Source: Aphidius gifuensis (Eukaryota > Arthropoda > Insecta > Hymenoptera > Braconidae). Taken from it: a stretch of DNA of 64,000 nucleotides. The DNA lies in contig NC_057788.1 in NCBI RefSeq assembly GCF_014905175.1, positions 6,324,001 through 6,388,000 of the forward strand, in the 5' to 3' direction. Under the pieces are notes generated by a model. That model saw only the letters and a program-made list of their open reading frames with translations, was not told where the DNA came from and searched no databases. Shown here piece by piece: positions 51,665-62,127 of this stretch; position 1 is the first letter of the stretch; each line of letters opens with the position of its first letter. Both the position numbers and the translations under genes were made by a program.

Positions 51665-52090
51665 TTTTTGATAACTGACATCGCCAGAATTAGTGACACC
51701 ACGACTACGAAATGTAGTCGAAAAACACAATTACTACACTTACTACATAACTACAATGACTACACCAACAAAATATGATGACTACACTATTTATTACATT
51801 TCAACTACATTTTTTAAGTTTTTTATTAAGTTTAAAAATATTTCTTTCTACATTTCTCCGCGTTAGTATTTTTCGGAGAAAAAAATTCTCTCCTTATTTC
51901 TCCGTCTGGGTCAACATGGAAAAAATTCAGAGTAATCACGGAGAAAATCGAAGTAATCGTGAGGAAATTCGGAAAATATTTAAGTAATAAAAAGTAATAA
52001 AAGTTGTAGTGAAAAAAGTACAAATACTACATAACTAAACGTGACTACACCATGACTACACCAATGAATAGCCTCTCGAAAAACACTACG
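51665..52090. repeat. Complex repeat with ACTACAC words
   Basis: GACTACAC/ATTACTACAC words recur at both ends (51700-51790 and 52000-52065), and TCGAAAAACAC occurs at both ends. The centre has TTTCTCCG...CGGAGAAAA inverted words (51853-51960) like those at 50.6 and 50.8 kb. Looks like a degenerate non-autonomous element. Confidence 0.4.
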
Positions 52091-52385
52091 AATCAAAATG
52101 TGAGTCACAGATTCTAGACAATTAAAGCATAAAAAATCTCGAGAAATATATATTTTTTTTAAAATAGATTTAAATTTAAAAAAAAAAACTTAACGTTTTT
52201 ATGGAAAATTTTACATATTATTCACATACACTCAGCTGATTGTCTGATTGACATGTGACTAAGAGAGAAAGAGAGACACATGTTGTAATTTATAATTACA
52301 ATATGTAACAATCAAATTATTATTTTTATTATAACATGTGAGTTATTTTTATAATTTCTTATTATATATATTTTATTTTTGATGC

Positions 52386-52471
52386 TGAGTTTAGTTGTTG
52401 TATAAATGATGATCGCTAAATAAGCATATATATGCGATCATCATTTATACAACAAAAAACATTTAAACTCA
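52386..52471. repeat. Perfect 22-bp hairpin (candidate pre-miRNA or MITE)
   Basis: 52395-52416 and 52434-52455 are perfectly complementary over 22 nt (arm begins TTGTTGTATAAATGATGATC), with a 17-nt loop. TGAGTTTA (52386-52393) and TAAACTCA (52464-52471) extend it after a 9-nt asymmetric loop. Arm and loop sizes resemble a microRNA precursor. I do not recognise the sequence as a known miRNA. Confidence 0.55.
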
Positions 52472-52547
52472 ACAAAAATAAAATTAAAATATATATATTA
52501 AGAATTATAAAAAAGCATATATGCTCCTTGATAATTATTCCAGACAC

Positions 52548-53496
52548 TTATTCGTCCTTGCATTTTATGACAGCTGTCAATGAAAAAATTACGATTAGAG
52601 AGATTGTTTCGATACCTAGAAGAAAAAAAAAAAACATTTTTAAACTGAACAGCTGAGTGACTGAATAGTAAACACGAAAAAAATAAAATTCAACTGAATT
52701 CAACATGATTATTTGAACATACCGAAAGCAAAGGAGCAATATAATTCCAATGAATATTGTGACATAACATGAGACTTGATTTGTTCGTTAAATACACTAA
52801 TCATCCACCAAAAAGATATGAAAAACTCGCCCATACGGACAATTAAATAAACTTCCAAGCCTAGAATTGATCGCTAAAATTAAAGAAAAATAAATTATCA
52901 ATTAAAAAAAATAATATGTATTATGAATAAAAAAAAAAAATCAAATTATCATAAATTACCTTAATCACAGTAATAAAACCTAATAAATCACCAAGAATGA
53001 GCAGGCTTATCAGAAACACCTCAAGTGCGACGGGCATATCTGTCAAAGGCATTATGGTGATATTCGTTTTGTCACCGATTATTTTCAACGCACCATACTG
53101 ACCACCAATTCGGCCTCGTATCGTTAATGGTAACAACAGAGATGAAATCTAGATAATAAAAAGATTAATGCCTTAGTATGGTGTTGTGTTAAATAACTGT
53201 CAACTTAATTTTGAATTTAGTCAAAAGAATTTTATATATTTTTATATACTTACAACGCCATAGACTGAGACACACAAAGCAGCATAATAAATAGGAGTAG
53301 AGCAGCGGAAAGTACCCTTATGTTTCATCGATTTTATCTATAAAAAAATACATAAAATCATAAAAAGCTGATTAATAAATACAAGAATGATTTTAAATGT
53401 AAATAATTGAAACTTCATTTAGTTAATATAATGAAAATATTTTGGGTTTAAATTGATTTTTTTTTATCTAACCTCTTGATTTGTCAATGGTATCAT
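52548..53496 (-). CDS. Unknown four-transmembrane protein, 171 aa
   Basis: Not recognised. Exons: 53496-53473, 53337-53254, 53148-52960, 52873-52723, 52615-52548; the phases close exactly. Four hydrophobic segments: about 24-46 (YYAALCVSVYGVISSLLLPL), 76-98 (ALEVFLISLLILGDLLGFIT), 104-127 (LGLEVYLIVRMGEFFISFWW) and 143-167 (LYCSFAFGIETISLIVIFSL). A short loop between TM1 and TM2 carries NIT, a possible glycosylation site. The tail is KCKDE. Resembles insect four-TM orphan proteins (DUF-type) or tetraspan proteins, but the tetraspanin CCG motif is absent. The start is the first ATG after an in-frame TGA. A TCTCAG acceptor just 5' could instead extend the frame by nine codons. Diverges from Phb2, 530 bp apart. 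Confidence 0.75.
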
Positions 53497-54026
53497 CGTG
53501 ATAATATCAAAATTTTCCACGCCCTGAGATCACCGAAAATTTAAACTTTTTATGTAATTATAAAATTCAAATACTGGAATAATTCGAAATTATAAATAAT
53601 TTATAAACTTGAATATTATAATTATTTTGTTGACAATAACAAAACCACGTGTTAAAATTTGAATGTTTATAGCGCCCAGGAATGCCAAATAGTAAATATA
53701 TAGAAATGCCACTCAAGATTAGGAATTAGGAATCATCATCCGCATCATCATGCAAGGACATCTGACGACAGTCGACAACACAGATAAACCAGTCTACCGA
53801 GTCTCTAATCTTTTTATTCATTGGTGTAACAAGAAAGAGAGCAAAAGAGAGAGAGCCGAGAGAGAACCATGAATTTATAGCCAACTTCACAACGTTAATA
53901 TTGTTCCAACGTGCGTACCGGTTTTTCTCACGTAACAATTATTAATATTTCATTATTATAATTATATCAATTATTTCTTGATTATAACTCAATAAAACGA
54001 GTAATAAATAAAGCTATTTTATAAAA
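53497..54026. promoter_or_regulatory. Bidirectional promoter of the four-TM gene and Phb2
   Basis: Divergent start codons 530 bp apart. 53831-53866 is a GAGA-rich block (GAAAGAGAGC, AGAGAGAGAGCCGAGAGAGA), a binding pattern for GAGA-type factors in insects, next to GTGCGTACCGG. The open frame 53726-53938 on the minus strand lies within it and is probably 5' UTR. Confidence 0.5.
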
Positions 54027-55292
54027 ATGGCACAAAGCAAGTTAAATGATATGGCAGGACGTTTAAGTGGTTCAGGAATGAATGCTGGTCTGAAATTTTT
54101 GGCTTTGGCCGGTGCCGCTGCTTACGGAATTTCAAAGTCAATGTACACAGGTTAGCACATGATTTTATATATTTTATTAGCCATTAATATATTTATCCAT
54201 TAAAACTATTTTAACATGATAATTATTGACAAAATTATTTACCATGTTCAACATAATTTTATTGATGTCATCAGCTGAAAATTTCAATCGTCATCATGAA
54301 TTTAAAATGGTGGCTGTATATTTTTATCAACTACTGGAAAAATATATTATTTTATGGTCTTTGTGAAGACAATTACGTAACACATGTATTTATCAAAATG
54401 ATGATAATAATATTATTAATTTTGTTTTACAGTTGAAGGTGGTCATCGTGCAATAATATTTTCACGTTTGAATGGAATACAATCAGATATTCTCACTGAA
54501 GGATTACATTTTCGTATTCCATGGTTACAATATCCAATAATCTATGACATCAGAAGTAGACCAAGAAAAATATCATCACCAACTGGTTCAAAAGATCTTC
54601 AAATGGTTAATATATCATTGAGAGTATTGTCACGTCCAAATGCACAAAATTTACCATCAATGTATCGTCAACTTGGTCTTGATTATGATGACAAAGTATT
54701 ACCAAGTATTTGTAATGAAGTACTTAAATCAGTTGTTGCTAAATTTAATGCATCACAATTGATAACAATGCGTCAACAAGTATCAACTATGGTTAGAAAA
54801 GAATTAACTCAACGTGCTCAAGATTGGAATATTGTACTTGATGATGTATCAATAACTGAATTAAGTTTTGGTAAAGAATATACAGCTGCTGTTGAAGCTA
54901 AACAAGTTGCACAACAAGAAGCACAAAGAGCAGCATTTGTTGTTGAACGTGCTGTACAAGAAAAACAACAAAAAATTGTACAAGCTGAGGGAGAAGCTGA
55001 AGCTGCTAAGATGTTGGGTCTTGCTATTGGACAAAATCCTGGTTATCTTAAACTCAGAAAATTACGTGCTGCACAAAGTATTTCACGCACGGTAATTTAT
55101 TTTTTTTTATATATAAAATTAATAATTATATTGTTTGTTTATTATATATTTAATATTATATTGTTTTTTTGTTTTTAATTACAGATGGCTAACTCTCAAA
55201 ACAGAGTATACCTCGATGGAAACAATCTCATGTTAAACATTCAAGATAATTCCTTTGATGAAGCTGCTGATAAATTAAAAAGTAAGAAGTAA
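54027..55292 (+). CDS. Phb2: Prohibitin-2, main form
   Basis: Subunit of the ring-shaped prohibitin complex in the mitochondrial inner membrane (with Phb1), stabilising respiratory complexes and cristae. Exons 54027-54150, 54433-55091, 55185-55292, giving 296 aa (family about 299). Residues 1-17 are polar, 22-38 a hydrophobic anchor (GLKFLALAGAAAYGI). The SPFH/PHB domain covers about 40-200: YTVEGGHRAIIFSRLNGIQ, GLHFRIPWLQYPIIYDIRSR, SLRVLSRP. The coiled-coil region (about 185-240) includes EAKQVAQQEAQRAAFVVERA and is followed by EGEAEAAKMLG. The last exon encodes VYLDGNNLMLNIQ. An alternative C-terminal exon is listed next. Confidence 0.96.
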
Positions 55293-55577
55293 ATAAATGA
55301 TGAGGGTATGGAAAAAAACAAAGGGGCGATTTATGTTTGTTTATAATTGTGCATTTTTGAGCACACCAATGTTAACCATTGTAGATGAATGAGAAGTTAA
55401 AATAAGACTAATAATATCTGAAATATTTTACACATCTTAAATTTTTTTATTATCTAGTATTTGATTTATTTTATTTTTTTTTTTTAAACACATTTGATTT
55501 AAAACATCCTGATTCCCCCCTATGTAATTCCAACAAGCATGGAACACTCGAAAAATCTCGAGTTGATATTTTTTCAG

Positions 55578-55747
55578 ATAAGAAATCTGTTCATCGTGAA
55601 AATTGGAATGAGGCTGCAATTGAAGCAATCAAATCTATCAAAGTTGATAATAATAAAATTGACAATATTAAAGACAACACAATTGATGCATCCTCCAAGC
55701 ATCTTCTAGAGTTGGCTGCAGATAAGGCCAAAAACATATTCATATAA
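55578..55747 (+). CDS. Phb2: Alternative C-terminal exon of prohibitin-2
   Basis: Within the last main exon AAATTAAAAA|GTAAGAAG forms a strong donor at 55282, eight codon-positions before the normal end. TTTTTTCAG at 55569-55577 is a matching acceptor. Joined in phase 1, the frame stays open for 57 codons to TAA at 55745-55747, giving a 349-aa form ending ...AADKAKNIFI instead of ...KLKSKK. The exon is less AT-rich than its flanks, and its residues (SVHRENWNEAAIEAIKSIKV, HLLELAADKAK) look protein-like. Drosophila Phb2 is also reported with more than one C terminus, from memory. Not confirmed by transcripts. Confidence 0.6.
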
Positions 55748-56249
55748 AAAAAAAATCTGAATATATTTAATAAAAAAATTTTAATTATCAAAATCCTATC
55801 CTTTTTCCAGTTTATAAATTATTTTTTAATAAATATGTAGAATTTATTGAGCATCTTTTGGGAAACATTGATATATTATTTGATGATACAAAAAAATATT
55901 ACACTGGGTTGGTTCCATTTACATCATACAACTCACACATGTGATCAGCTCAACAGTGTGTTTCATTATTCATCCATCTTGACTTGATATATTTTTAAAT
56001 AAATAAACAAAATAAACAAACTTCATTGACAATTAATTGGTGATAAATTATTACCCAAAGTGAGTAACTAAATAATTATTAATTTGTAAATATTTAAATT
56101 GTTTATTTATTATGTTTATTTACAAACAGCTGGTGTTTTTTTTATTACATTAACCTAACCTCTAAAATTTTTTATTCATTCTATTTATTTTTTATTCAAG
56201 AATAAATAATAACATTAAATCATCAATTTTATTTTTATTATTTCACAGA
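55748..56249. other. Spacer and AspRS 5' UTR
   Basis: Holds the 3' end of the long Phb2 form. TTTCACAG at 56241-56248 lies 1 nt before the AspRS ATG, so AspRS probably has a spliced 5' UTR; a donor AAA|GTGAGT at about 56061 is a candidate. Confidence 0.45.
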
Positions 56250-58531
56250 ATGAATACTGATAAATCACCAGTTATTACTCCTGATGGACAGTAAGTTTTT
56301 CCTGTTGCTTATTTTTAAATATTAATTCAAGCTGATAGTTGAATCAATGATTTTTATTGTACTGATGTTTTTTTTTTTTATTGATTATTTATTAATTTGG
56401 AGCTGGTTTATGAACTCAGGTCAATTTGATATGCTGCATTTTAATTGACAATGATATTTCTTGAATTTGTTGGTGCTTTTTTTTTTATTATTTTGATGTA
56501 TCAGTATGAAGTATTCTTTCATATTGCCAACAAGCCATTGTGATGAATTTTTAAAACAATTAAGTAGCTTTTATATTGATAAAAAAGAATACTAAAGTTG
56601 AAAGTTCATGTTTGATTAAAATTATAATAATAAAAATATAAACCTTTATTGATACATTTCAATGTCAATCAAGTTTATCTCGAAACGTATTTTAATATTT
56701 AATTTAATATGGATACAGTAAGATTTAATGACTATGATGATTTTGTTGTTAATTGTATATTTTTACGTGGACGGTAATACCACTTGATAAAATCGAAATT
56801 TAATAATCAAAAAAACTAATTAAATTAATGTTTGTTTATTATAGAAATGAACCTTCAAAAAAGGCCTTGAAAAAACAACAAAAAGAAGCTGAAAAAGCAG
56901 CAAAAAAAGCTCAACATAAAGCACAAAGTGTAAGTTAATAAATTAATATATAATAAAGTTGTAATATTTAATTAAAAAATTTTCTTTTTAATTTAGCAAG
57001 TCCAAGAAGATGTTAAAGAGACTGAAGATTTTTCAGTTGGTCGTTATGGTCAGCCAGCAATGATCCAAAGTACTGAAAAGCATCAAGACAGGAAATTTGT
57101 TGATGTTAAAAGTTTAGATGAAAAATTGCAAGATGTTACTGTCTGGTTACGTGGACGTTTACATACAAGTCGTGCCAAAGGAAAACAATGTTTTATTGTG
57201 TTAAGACAACAATCGTCAACAGTTCAAGGAATAGCATCAGTCAATGAAAAGATTAGTAAACAAATGGTTAAATTTATTGCTGGTATAACAAAAGAATCAA
57301 TTATTGATGTACAGGCTATTGTTAAAATGGCACCAATTAAAATTGAATCATGCACACAACAAAATATTGAATTAATTATTGAACAAATATTTGTTGTAAG
57401 TGCATCAAAAGCCATGTTACCATTGCAAATTGAAGATGCATCAAGACCAGAAAATGATGAATCTGGATTGAATATTAAAGTTAATCAAGATACACGTTTA
57501 GATAATAGAGTTTTGGATCTTCGTACACCAGCAAATCAAGCAATATTTAGAGTTGAAGCTGCTGTTTGTAAATTATTCCGTGATACATTGACTAATTTGG
57601 GTTTTGTTGAAATTCATACACCAAAAATAATATCAGTTGCTAGTGAGGGTGGAGCAAATGTATTTACAGTATCATATTTTAAATCATCTGCATACTTGGC
57701 TCAATCACCACAATTGTATAAACAAATGGCAGTTGCTGGTGATTTTGATAAAGTATTTACTGTTGGTGCTGTATTTAGAGCTGAAGATTCAAATACCCAT
57801 CGTCATTTGACTGAATTTGTTGGACTTGATCTTGAAATGGCATTCAAGTATCATTATCATGAAGTTGTTGATACAATTGGACAAATGTTTACTCAGTTAT
57901 TCCGTGGTTTACAAGATAATTATGCTCATGAAATTGCTGCAGTTGGTCAGCAATATAAAGTTGAACCATTCAAGTTTCTTGATCCACCATTAAAGCTGCA
58001 ATTTCCACAAGCAATCAAACTTCTTGCTGAGGCTAATGTTATCATTGGTGAGGAAGATGATTTATCAACCCCTGATGAAAAATTACTTGGTAAATTAGTC
58101 AAGGCTAAATATGATACTGATTTTTATATTCTTGACAAGTATCCATTGGCTGTCAGGCCTTTCTACACCATGCCAGATCCAAAAAATCCGGTAAATAAAT
58201 ATTTTGTATTATTATTTAACATTGCTAAATTAATTATTAATTTTATTTTTAACAGAAAGCCTCGAATTCATACGATATGTTTATGAGAGGTGAAGAAATT
58301 TTATCTGGTGCTCAGCGTATCCATGATCCAGATTTCTTAACTGAACGTGCTAAACATCATGGTGTTGATGTTGAAAAAATAAAAGCATATGTCGATGCTT
58401 TTAGATATGGTTGTCCACCACATGCTGGTGGTGGTATTGGAATGGAACGAGTTGTCATGCTTTATCTTGGCCTTGAAAATATAAGAAAAACATCAATGTT
58501 CCCACGTGATCCAAAACGCGTTACACCATAA
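56250..58531 (+). CDS. AspRS: Aspartyl-tRNA synthetase, cytoplasmic
   Basis: Class IIb enzyme charging tRNA-Asp, part of the multi-synthetase complex in animals. Exons 56250-56290, 56845-56929, 56997-58190, 58256-58531, giving 531 aa (animal cytoplasmic enzymes 500-530). Residues about 15-45 are a Lys/Ala-rich helix (KKALKKQQKEAEKAAKKAQ), the tRNA-binding extension. The OB-fold anticodon domain starts near 67 (VTVWLRGRLHTSRAKGKQCF). The catalytic domain follows: motif 1 around 185-215 (GFVEIHTPKI), YLAQSPQLYKQ, motif 2 at about 301-320 (FRAEDSNTHRHLTEF), motif 3 at about 498-515 (GGGIGMERVVMLYLGL). The end RKTSMFPRDPKRVTP is typical. The N-terminal ATG is just after a splice acceptor. Confidence 0.97.
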
Positions 58532-59022
58532 TTAATAAACATAAAATATAACAGGAAAAAAATGTTATTGTATTGTTTATGATGAAAAATGTTGAAAAAA
58601 AAATTTTTTTTTAAAAGTAAAAAAATTCTTTTATTTTTAATTTGTATTGTTTATTTAATTTTAGAAAGTAAGCTTCATTTGAGGGATAAGACATCTTCAA
58701 AATAGCAACCAAGAAGATTCGAATATCGCTCTTGATAATCAAGTTCAATTAGAAATTAATTCTGGCGAATCGTTTCCCCTAAAGACTTTAAAATTTTTTA
58801 AAATTTAATGGATTTGTTTTTTTTTAATGTCGTAATTTACTTGCTACGGTACTGATGTTGTAGATACCGTATTAATACGGTTTTTTGCACAGTATTACGA
58901 AAAAAATATCAGCACAATTTTGCAGTCGACTTATTGAAGTCACATGGTACATACAGTAGTTAGTAAAAAAAAAAAAGTCTATAGTAAATTAAATTCAAAA
59001 TTGAATATAAAAGTAAATTGTG
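58532..59022. other. Spacer between AspRS and the cyclotransferase gene
   Basis: AspRS 3' UTR, then a GC-richer stretch (58690-58790, 58850-58960) that is probably the promoter of the next gene. It contains a 16-bp perfect palindrome, ACCGTATTAATACGGT, at 58866-58881. Confidence 0.5.
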
Positions 59023-59875
59023 ATGTCCAACAAATTTTTATACTTTGCTTATGGAAGCAATTTACTTGATAAAAGAATTCATATCAATAATCCAACAGCC
59101 CAACGTCAAGATATTGGGCGCATTGAGGTTAATAAATAAAATTATTAAAATATTAATTACTATATATTTTTATATTATTATAATTGTAATAATGAGTATA
59201 CAAAAATATAAATTAAGCGCGAAAAATTTAATTTTAAAAGTAGATAGAAAAAAAAAAAAAATCAAAAGAAAAAATAAAAAGAATTTCAGATTGGATTTCA
59301 TGAGATTTTCGAATAGATGGAAGGGTGCATCAGCAACAATTGTTCCTACACCAGGTGCTCATGTATGGGGTGCAATTTGGGAAATTGGAATTGAAAATTT
59401 AAAAGATCTTGATCAACAAGAAGGTGTCAATGATGGACTATATTTTCCTCTTGATGTTGACGTGGCAAATCTTGTTGGAAAAAAATATCGTTGTCGAGTT
59501 TATCAACAATGCAACAATCCAAAGGAAAACATTGACTTGAGTCATCTTCCAAAAGAACGTCAGCCTTCACTGGTTTACTTGTACGTCATAGACAAATTAA
59601 TCTAAACAATAAACAATAGATAAAAATATATAGTTAATTTAATTTTTATTTATAGATCAACAATGATTAAAGGCGCTGAGCAAAGTAACATTCCATCTGA
59701 TTATATAAATAAATTGAAGCTAATTAAGCACAATAATTATTTTGGCCAAGTTGATATTGGGTAAATTTATTTTATTTATCTAATTGATATTTATAAATAA
59801 AAATAGGCAACAATTATTTATTAATGATTATTTTATATTTTTAGGCTTGAATTAAATGATATCAATACGGAATAA
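59023..59875 (+). CDS. GGCT: Gamma-glutamylcyclotransferase
   Basis: Releases 5-oxoproline from gamma-glutamyl amino acids in the glutathione cycle; cytosolic. Exons 59023-59127, 59282-59580, 59656-59760, 59845-59875, giving 179 aa (human 188). YGSNLLDKRI at 10-19 is the family substrate loop. NFRLDFMRFSNRWKGASATI at 36-55 and HVWGAIWEIG follow. QQEGVNDGLY contains Glu82, which matches the catalytic Glu of the BtrG/GGCT fold. The acceptor of exon 2 (AAAAAG|AATTTCAG) is purine-rich. I chose it because it restores E-NFRLDF as in other GGCTs. The tempting TTTCAG seven bases on breaks the frame. Confidence 0.9.
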
Positions 59876-60368
59876 TTGATGCCCTTTTTCGTGGTATCAT
59901 TATATTAATTAAACAACACATTCCTCATCAGTTTCTTCAAGGTGCTTTTGATATTATCATTGTACTCTGTTGAATTTAATAAATTTAATAGCCAATTTTT
60001 TATGTCAAATTGATTTTAAAAATATATGATAATAATTTGTTTGTTATTATGATAAAAAGTTATTATTATTAATTTGTATTATTATTAATAACTGATTACA
60101 ATTATTTATCTTTTTGTTTTGATTATGATACAAGACTGTACACATCTTCTGCGAGTATGTTTTTTGTCAAAAAAAATTAATAAACCATAATTAAATAAAT
60201 AAATAGTCTAATTAAATTTATATGTGTTTATTTTTATTAATTATTTATCGTGAAATTATAAAAAAAACCAAATAGAAATAATTTTTTATTTTATTGATGT
60301 AAGTTGATTGAAAAAAATAAAATCCAACTACATTTTCAAGCTAAAATTCGGATATTAGTATCAGGAGA
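59876..60368. other. GGCT 3' UTR and spacer
   Basis: AT-rich, with AATAAA-like signals around 60178-60205. No gene. Confidence 0.55.
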
Positions 60369-60414
60369 ACAGAATAAGCGAGGAGTATCTCAAATTACTC
60401 CTCGCTTATTCTGT
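60369..60414. repeat. Perfect 19-bp hairpin
   Basis: ACAGAATAAGCGAGGAGTA and its exact complement flank an 8-nt loop (TCTCAAAT). Unusually GC-rich for the region. Lies just outside the left end of the foldback element. It could be an independent insertion or part of the same mobile unit. Confidence 0.7.
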
Positions 60415-60458
60415 ATTCCTAGTAGGATGTACGTATTTTTTTCGTTCTCTTGCTTATG

Positions 60459-61876
60459 CATGGCGCTGAAATTGGCGTCTAAGCTAGCGTCTCGAATCTC
60501 CTGATCCAGGGATGATTCGGGTTCCAAGGCCTCAAGTTAAATAAATAATTAAAAATGATATAAAATTTAATAAAATTAATTAGAAATTATTAATTAAGTA
60601 TTAAAATACCCCAAAGAAGTCACAAATATAAAAAAACAACTCTCTGGAATAAGTTACATCGTATTTAAAGAGAACAAATTCAGGGGTTTTTAGCTAAATA
60701 ATTTTTTTAACTATGATAGAGTTGAGGTTGAGTCGTTATTTTTTTTTTATTAAATTGTCTAGGATCTAAGCTAGTTCAGGAAAAAAAATGGAAATTTTTG
60801 AAATGGTCAAGGGGAATGGGGGTGGATTTTAATTGTTTTTATTTTTTTTAACTATGATAGAGTTGAGGTTGGGTCGTAATTTTTTTTTTATTAAATTGTC
60901 TAGGATCTAAGATAGTTTAGAAAAAAAAATGGGAATTTTTGAAACGGTCAAAAGGGGGTAGGGGGTGGATTTAAACTATTTTTATTTTTTTTGTCTATGA
61001 TGGGGTTGAGGTTGGGTCGTTATTTTTTTTCTATTAAATTGTCTAGGATCTAAGCTAGTCTAGGAAAAAAAATGGGAATTTTTGAAATGGTCAAAAGGGG
61101 GTAGGGGGTGAATTTTAATTGTTTTTAATTTTTTTAACTATGATAGAGTTGAGGTTGGGTCGTTATTTTTTTTTTATTAAATTTTATAGAATCTAAGCTA
61201 GTTTAGGAAAAAAAATGGAAATTTTTGAAATGGTCAAAAGGGGGTAGAGAGTGGATTTTAATTGTTTTTTGATTGCGATAATTACGAATTTGAATTTCTT
61301 TTGTCTCTGTCTTTTGCCGCAGAGGGCGTCAGTTTCTGATATTAAAAAAAATAGAAACAATTAAAATCCACTTCCTACCCCCCTTCGACCATTATCCATT
61401 TTCTAAACTGCTAGATCTAAACAATTTAATAAAAAATACGACAACTCAACTCTATCATAGTTAAAATTAAAACATTAAATACCTTTTGACCATTTCAAAA
61501 TTTACCTAGACTGGAACAATAAAAAAATTACGACAACCTCAACTCTATCATAGTTAAAAATAAAATAATAGAATCACCCTACTGCATTTCATTCATTTTT
61601 ACAAACTAGCAATTTGTTATAATTGACAACCTCAACTCTAATATTAAAAAATAAAAATAGTTTAAATCCACCCCTACCTGATCATTTCAAAAATTCCCAT
61701 TTTTTTCCCAAACTACCTTAGATCCTAGAAAAATGATTTAAAAAAAAATGACGAGGATAGCTCTATTTTTATTAATAATTTATTATAAAAGTTAAGGGCT
61801 GGGCCCAAGAAAACCCCTATGTTCCCTGTACTTTAAATTTCTGGACGCTAGCTTAGACGCCAATTTCAGCGCCATG
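60459..61876. mobile_element. Foldback-type transposable element, 1.4 kb
   Basis: Perfect 33-bp terminal inverted repeats (60459-60491 begins CATGGCGCTGAAATTGG; 61844-61876 is its exact complement). CTTATG flanks both ends (60453-60458 and 61877-61882), a likely target-site duplication. The left arm holds four tandem copies of a ~141-bp unit starting AACTATGATAGAGTTGAGGT (60709, 60850, 60992, 61136). The right arm holds about three shorter, diverged copies in reverse orientation (61345-61760). A unique centre lies at 61270-61345. ATTTAAAG...GGGGTTTT also pairs between the arms. No transposase frame. Long inverted arms built from tandem units are the mark of foldback elements. Confidence 0.7.
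60709..61267. repeat. Tandem array, four units of about 141 bp
   Basis: Units begin at 60709, 60850, 60992 and 61136 (periods 141, 142, 144). Each contains TTGAGGTTGGGTCG, TCTAGGATCTAAGCTAG, GGAATTTTTGAAATGGTC and AAAGGGGGTAGGGGGTGGAT with minor changes. Forms the left arm of the foldback element. Confidence 0.85.
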
Positions 61877-62127
61877 CTTATGCTGCTGCTGCTGCAGCCA
61901 TCGTCATTTAATTGTATACAAAAGTCAAAAAATATAAACATAAGTCATAAATATAAATATTAAAAAAAAAAAACTTCAACAAAAATGCTTCTCGATAGCG
62001 TCTAGCCGACTGCGAAATAATTTATCGAAATAAAAAAGCTGGATTTTTTTTAATATAGGTAATACATATAATACATAGAAATAGAAAAAATATTAAACCA
62101 AAACTTGCATAGCACATTTTATCAAAT

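Larger units (their letters stand above)
47310..52547. other. Rbp 3' UTR and gene-free region
   Basis: Over 5 kb without a protein gene. A/T homopolymers dominate. Holds a GTT microsatellite and five inverted repeats or repeat elements listed separately. A GC-richer patch at 48685-48740 (CTCTCTGCTGAGC, GGAGGCGTCC) has no frame. The Rbp poly(A) site cannot be placed. Confidence 0.5.

Noticed and set aside
53726..53938. 70-aa minus-strand frame
   Set aside because: Lies in the bidirectional promoter and 5' UTR; GAGA repeats and no continuation to the four-TM gene frame.
55591..55791. 66-aa minus-strand frame
   Set aside because: Complement of the alternative Phb2 exon; hydrophobic shadow.
60481..60540. 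GATTCGGGTTCCAAGGCC resembling a tRNA T-arm
   Set aside because: No acceptor stem, anticodon arm or A box; it lies in the foldback element arm.
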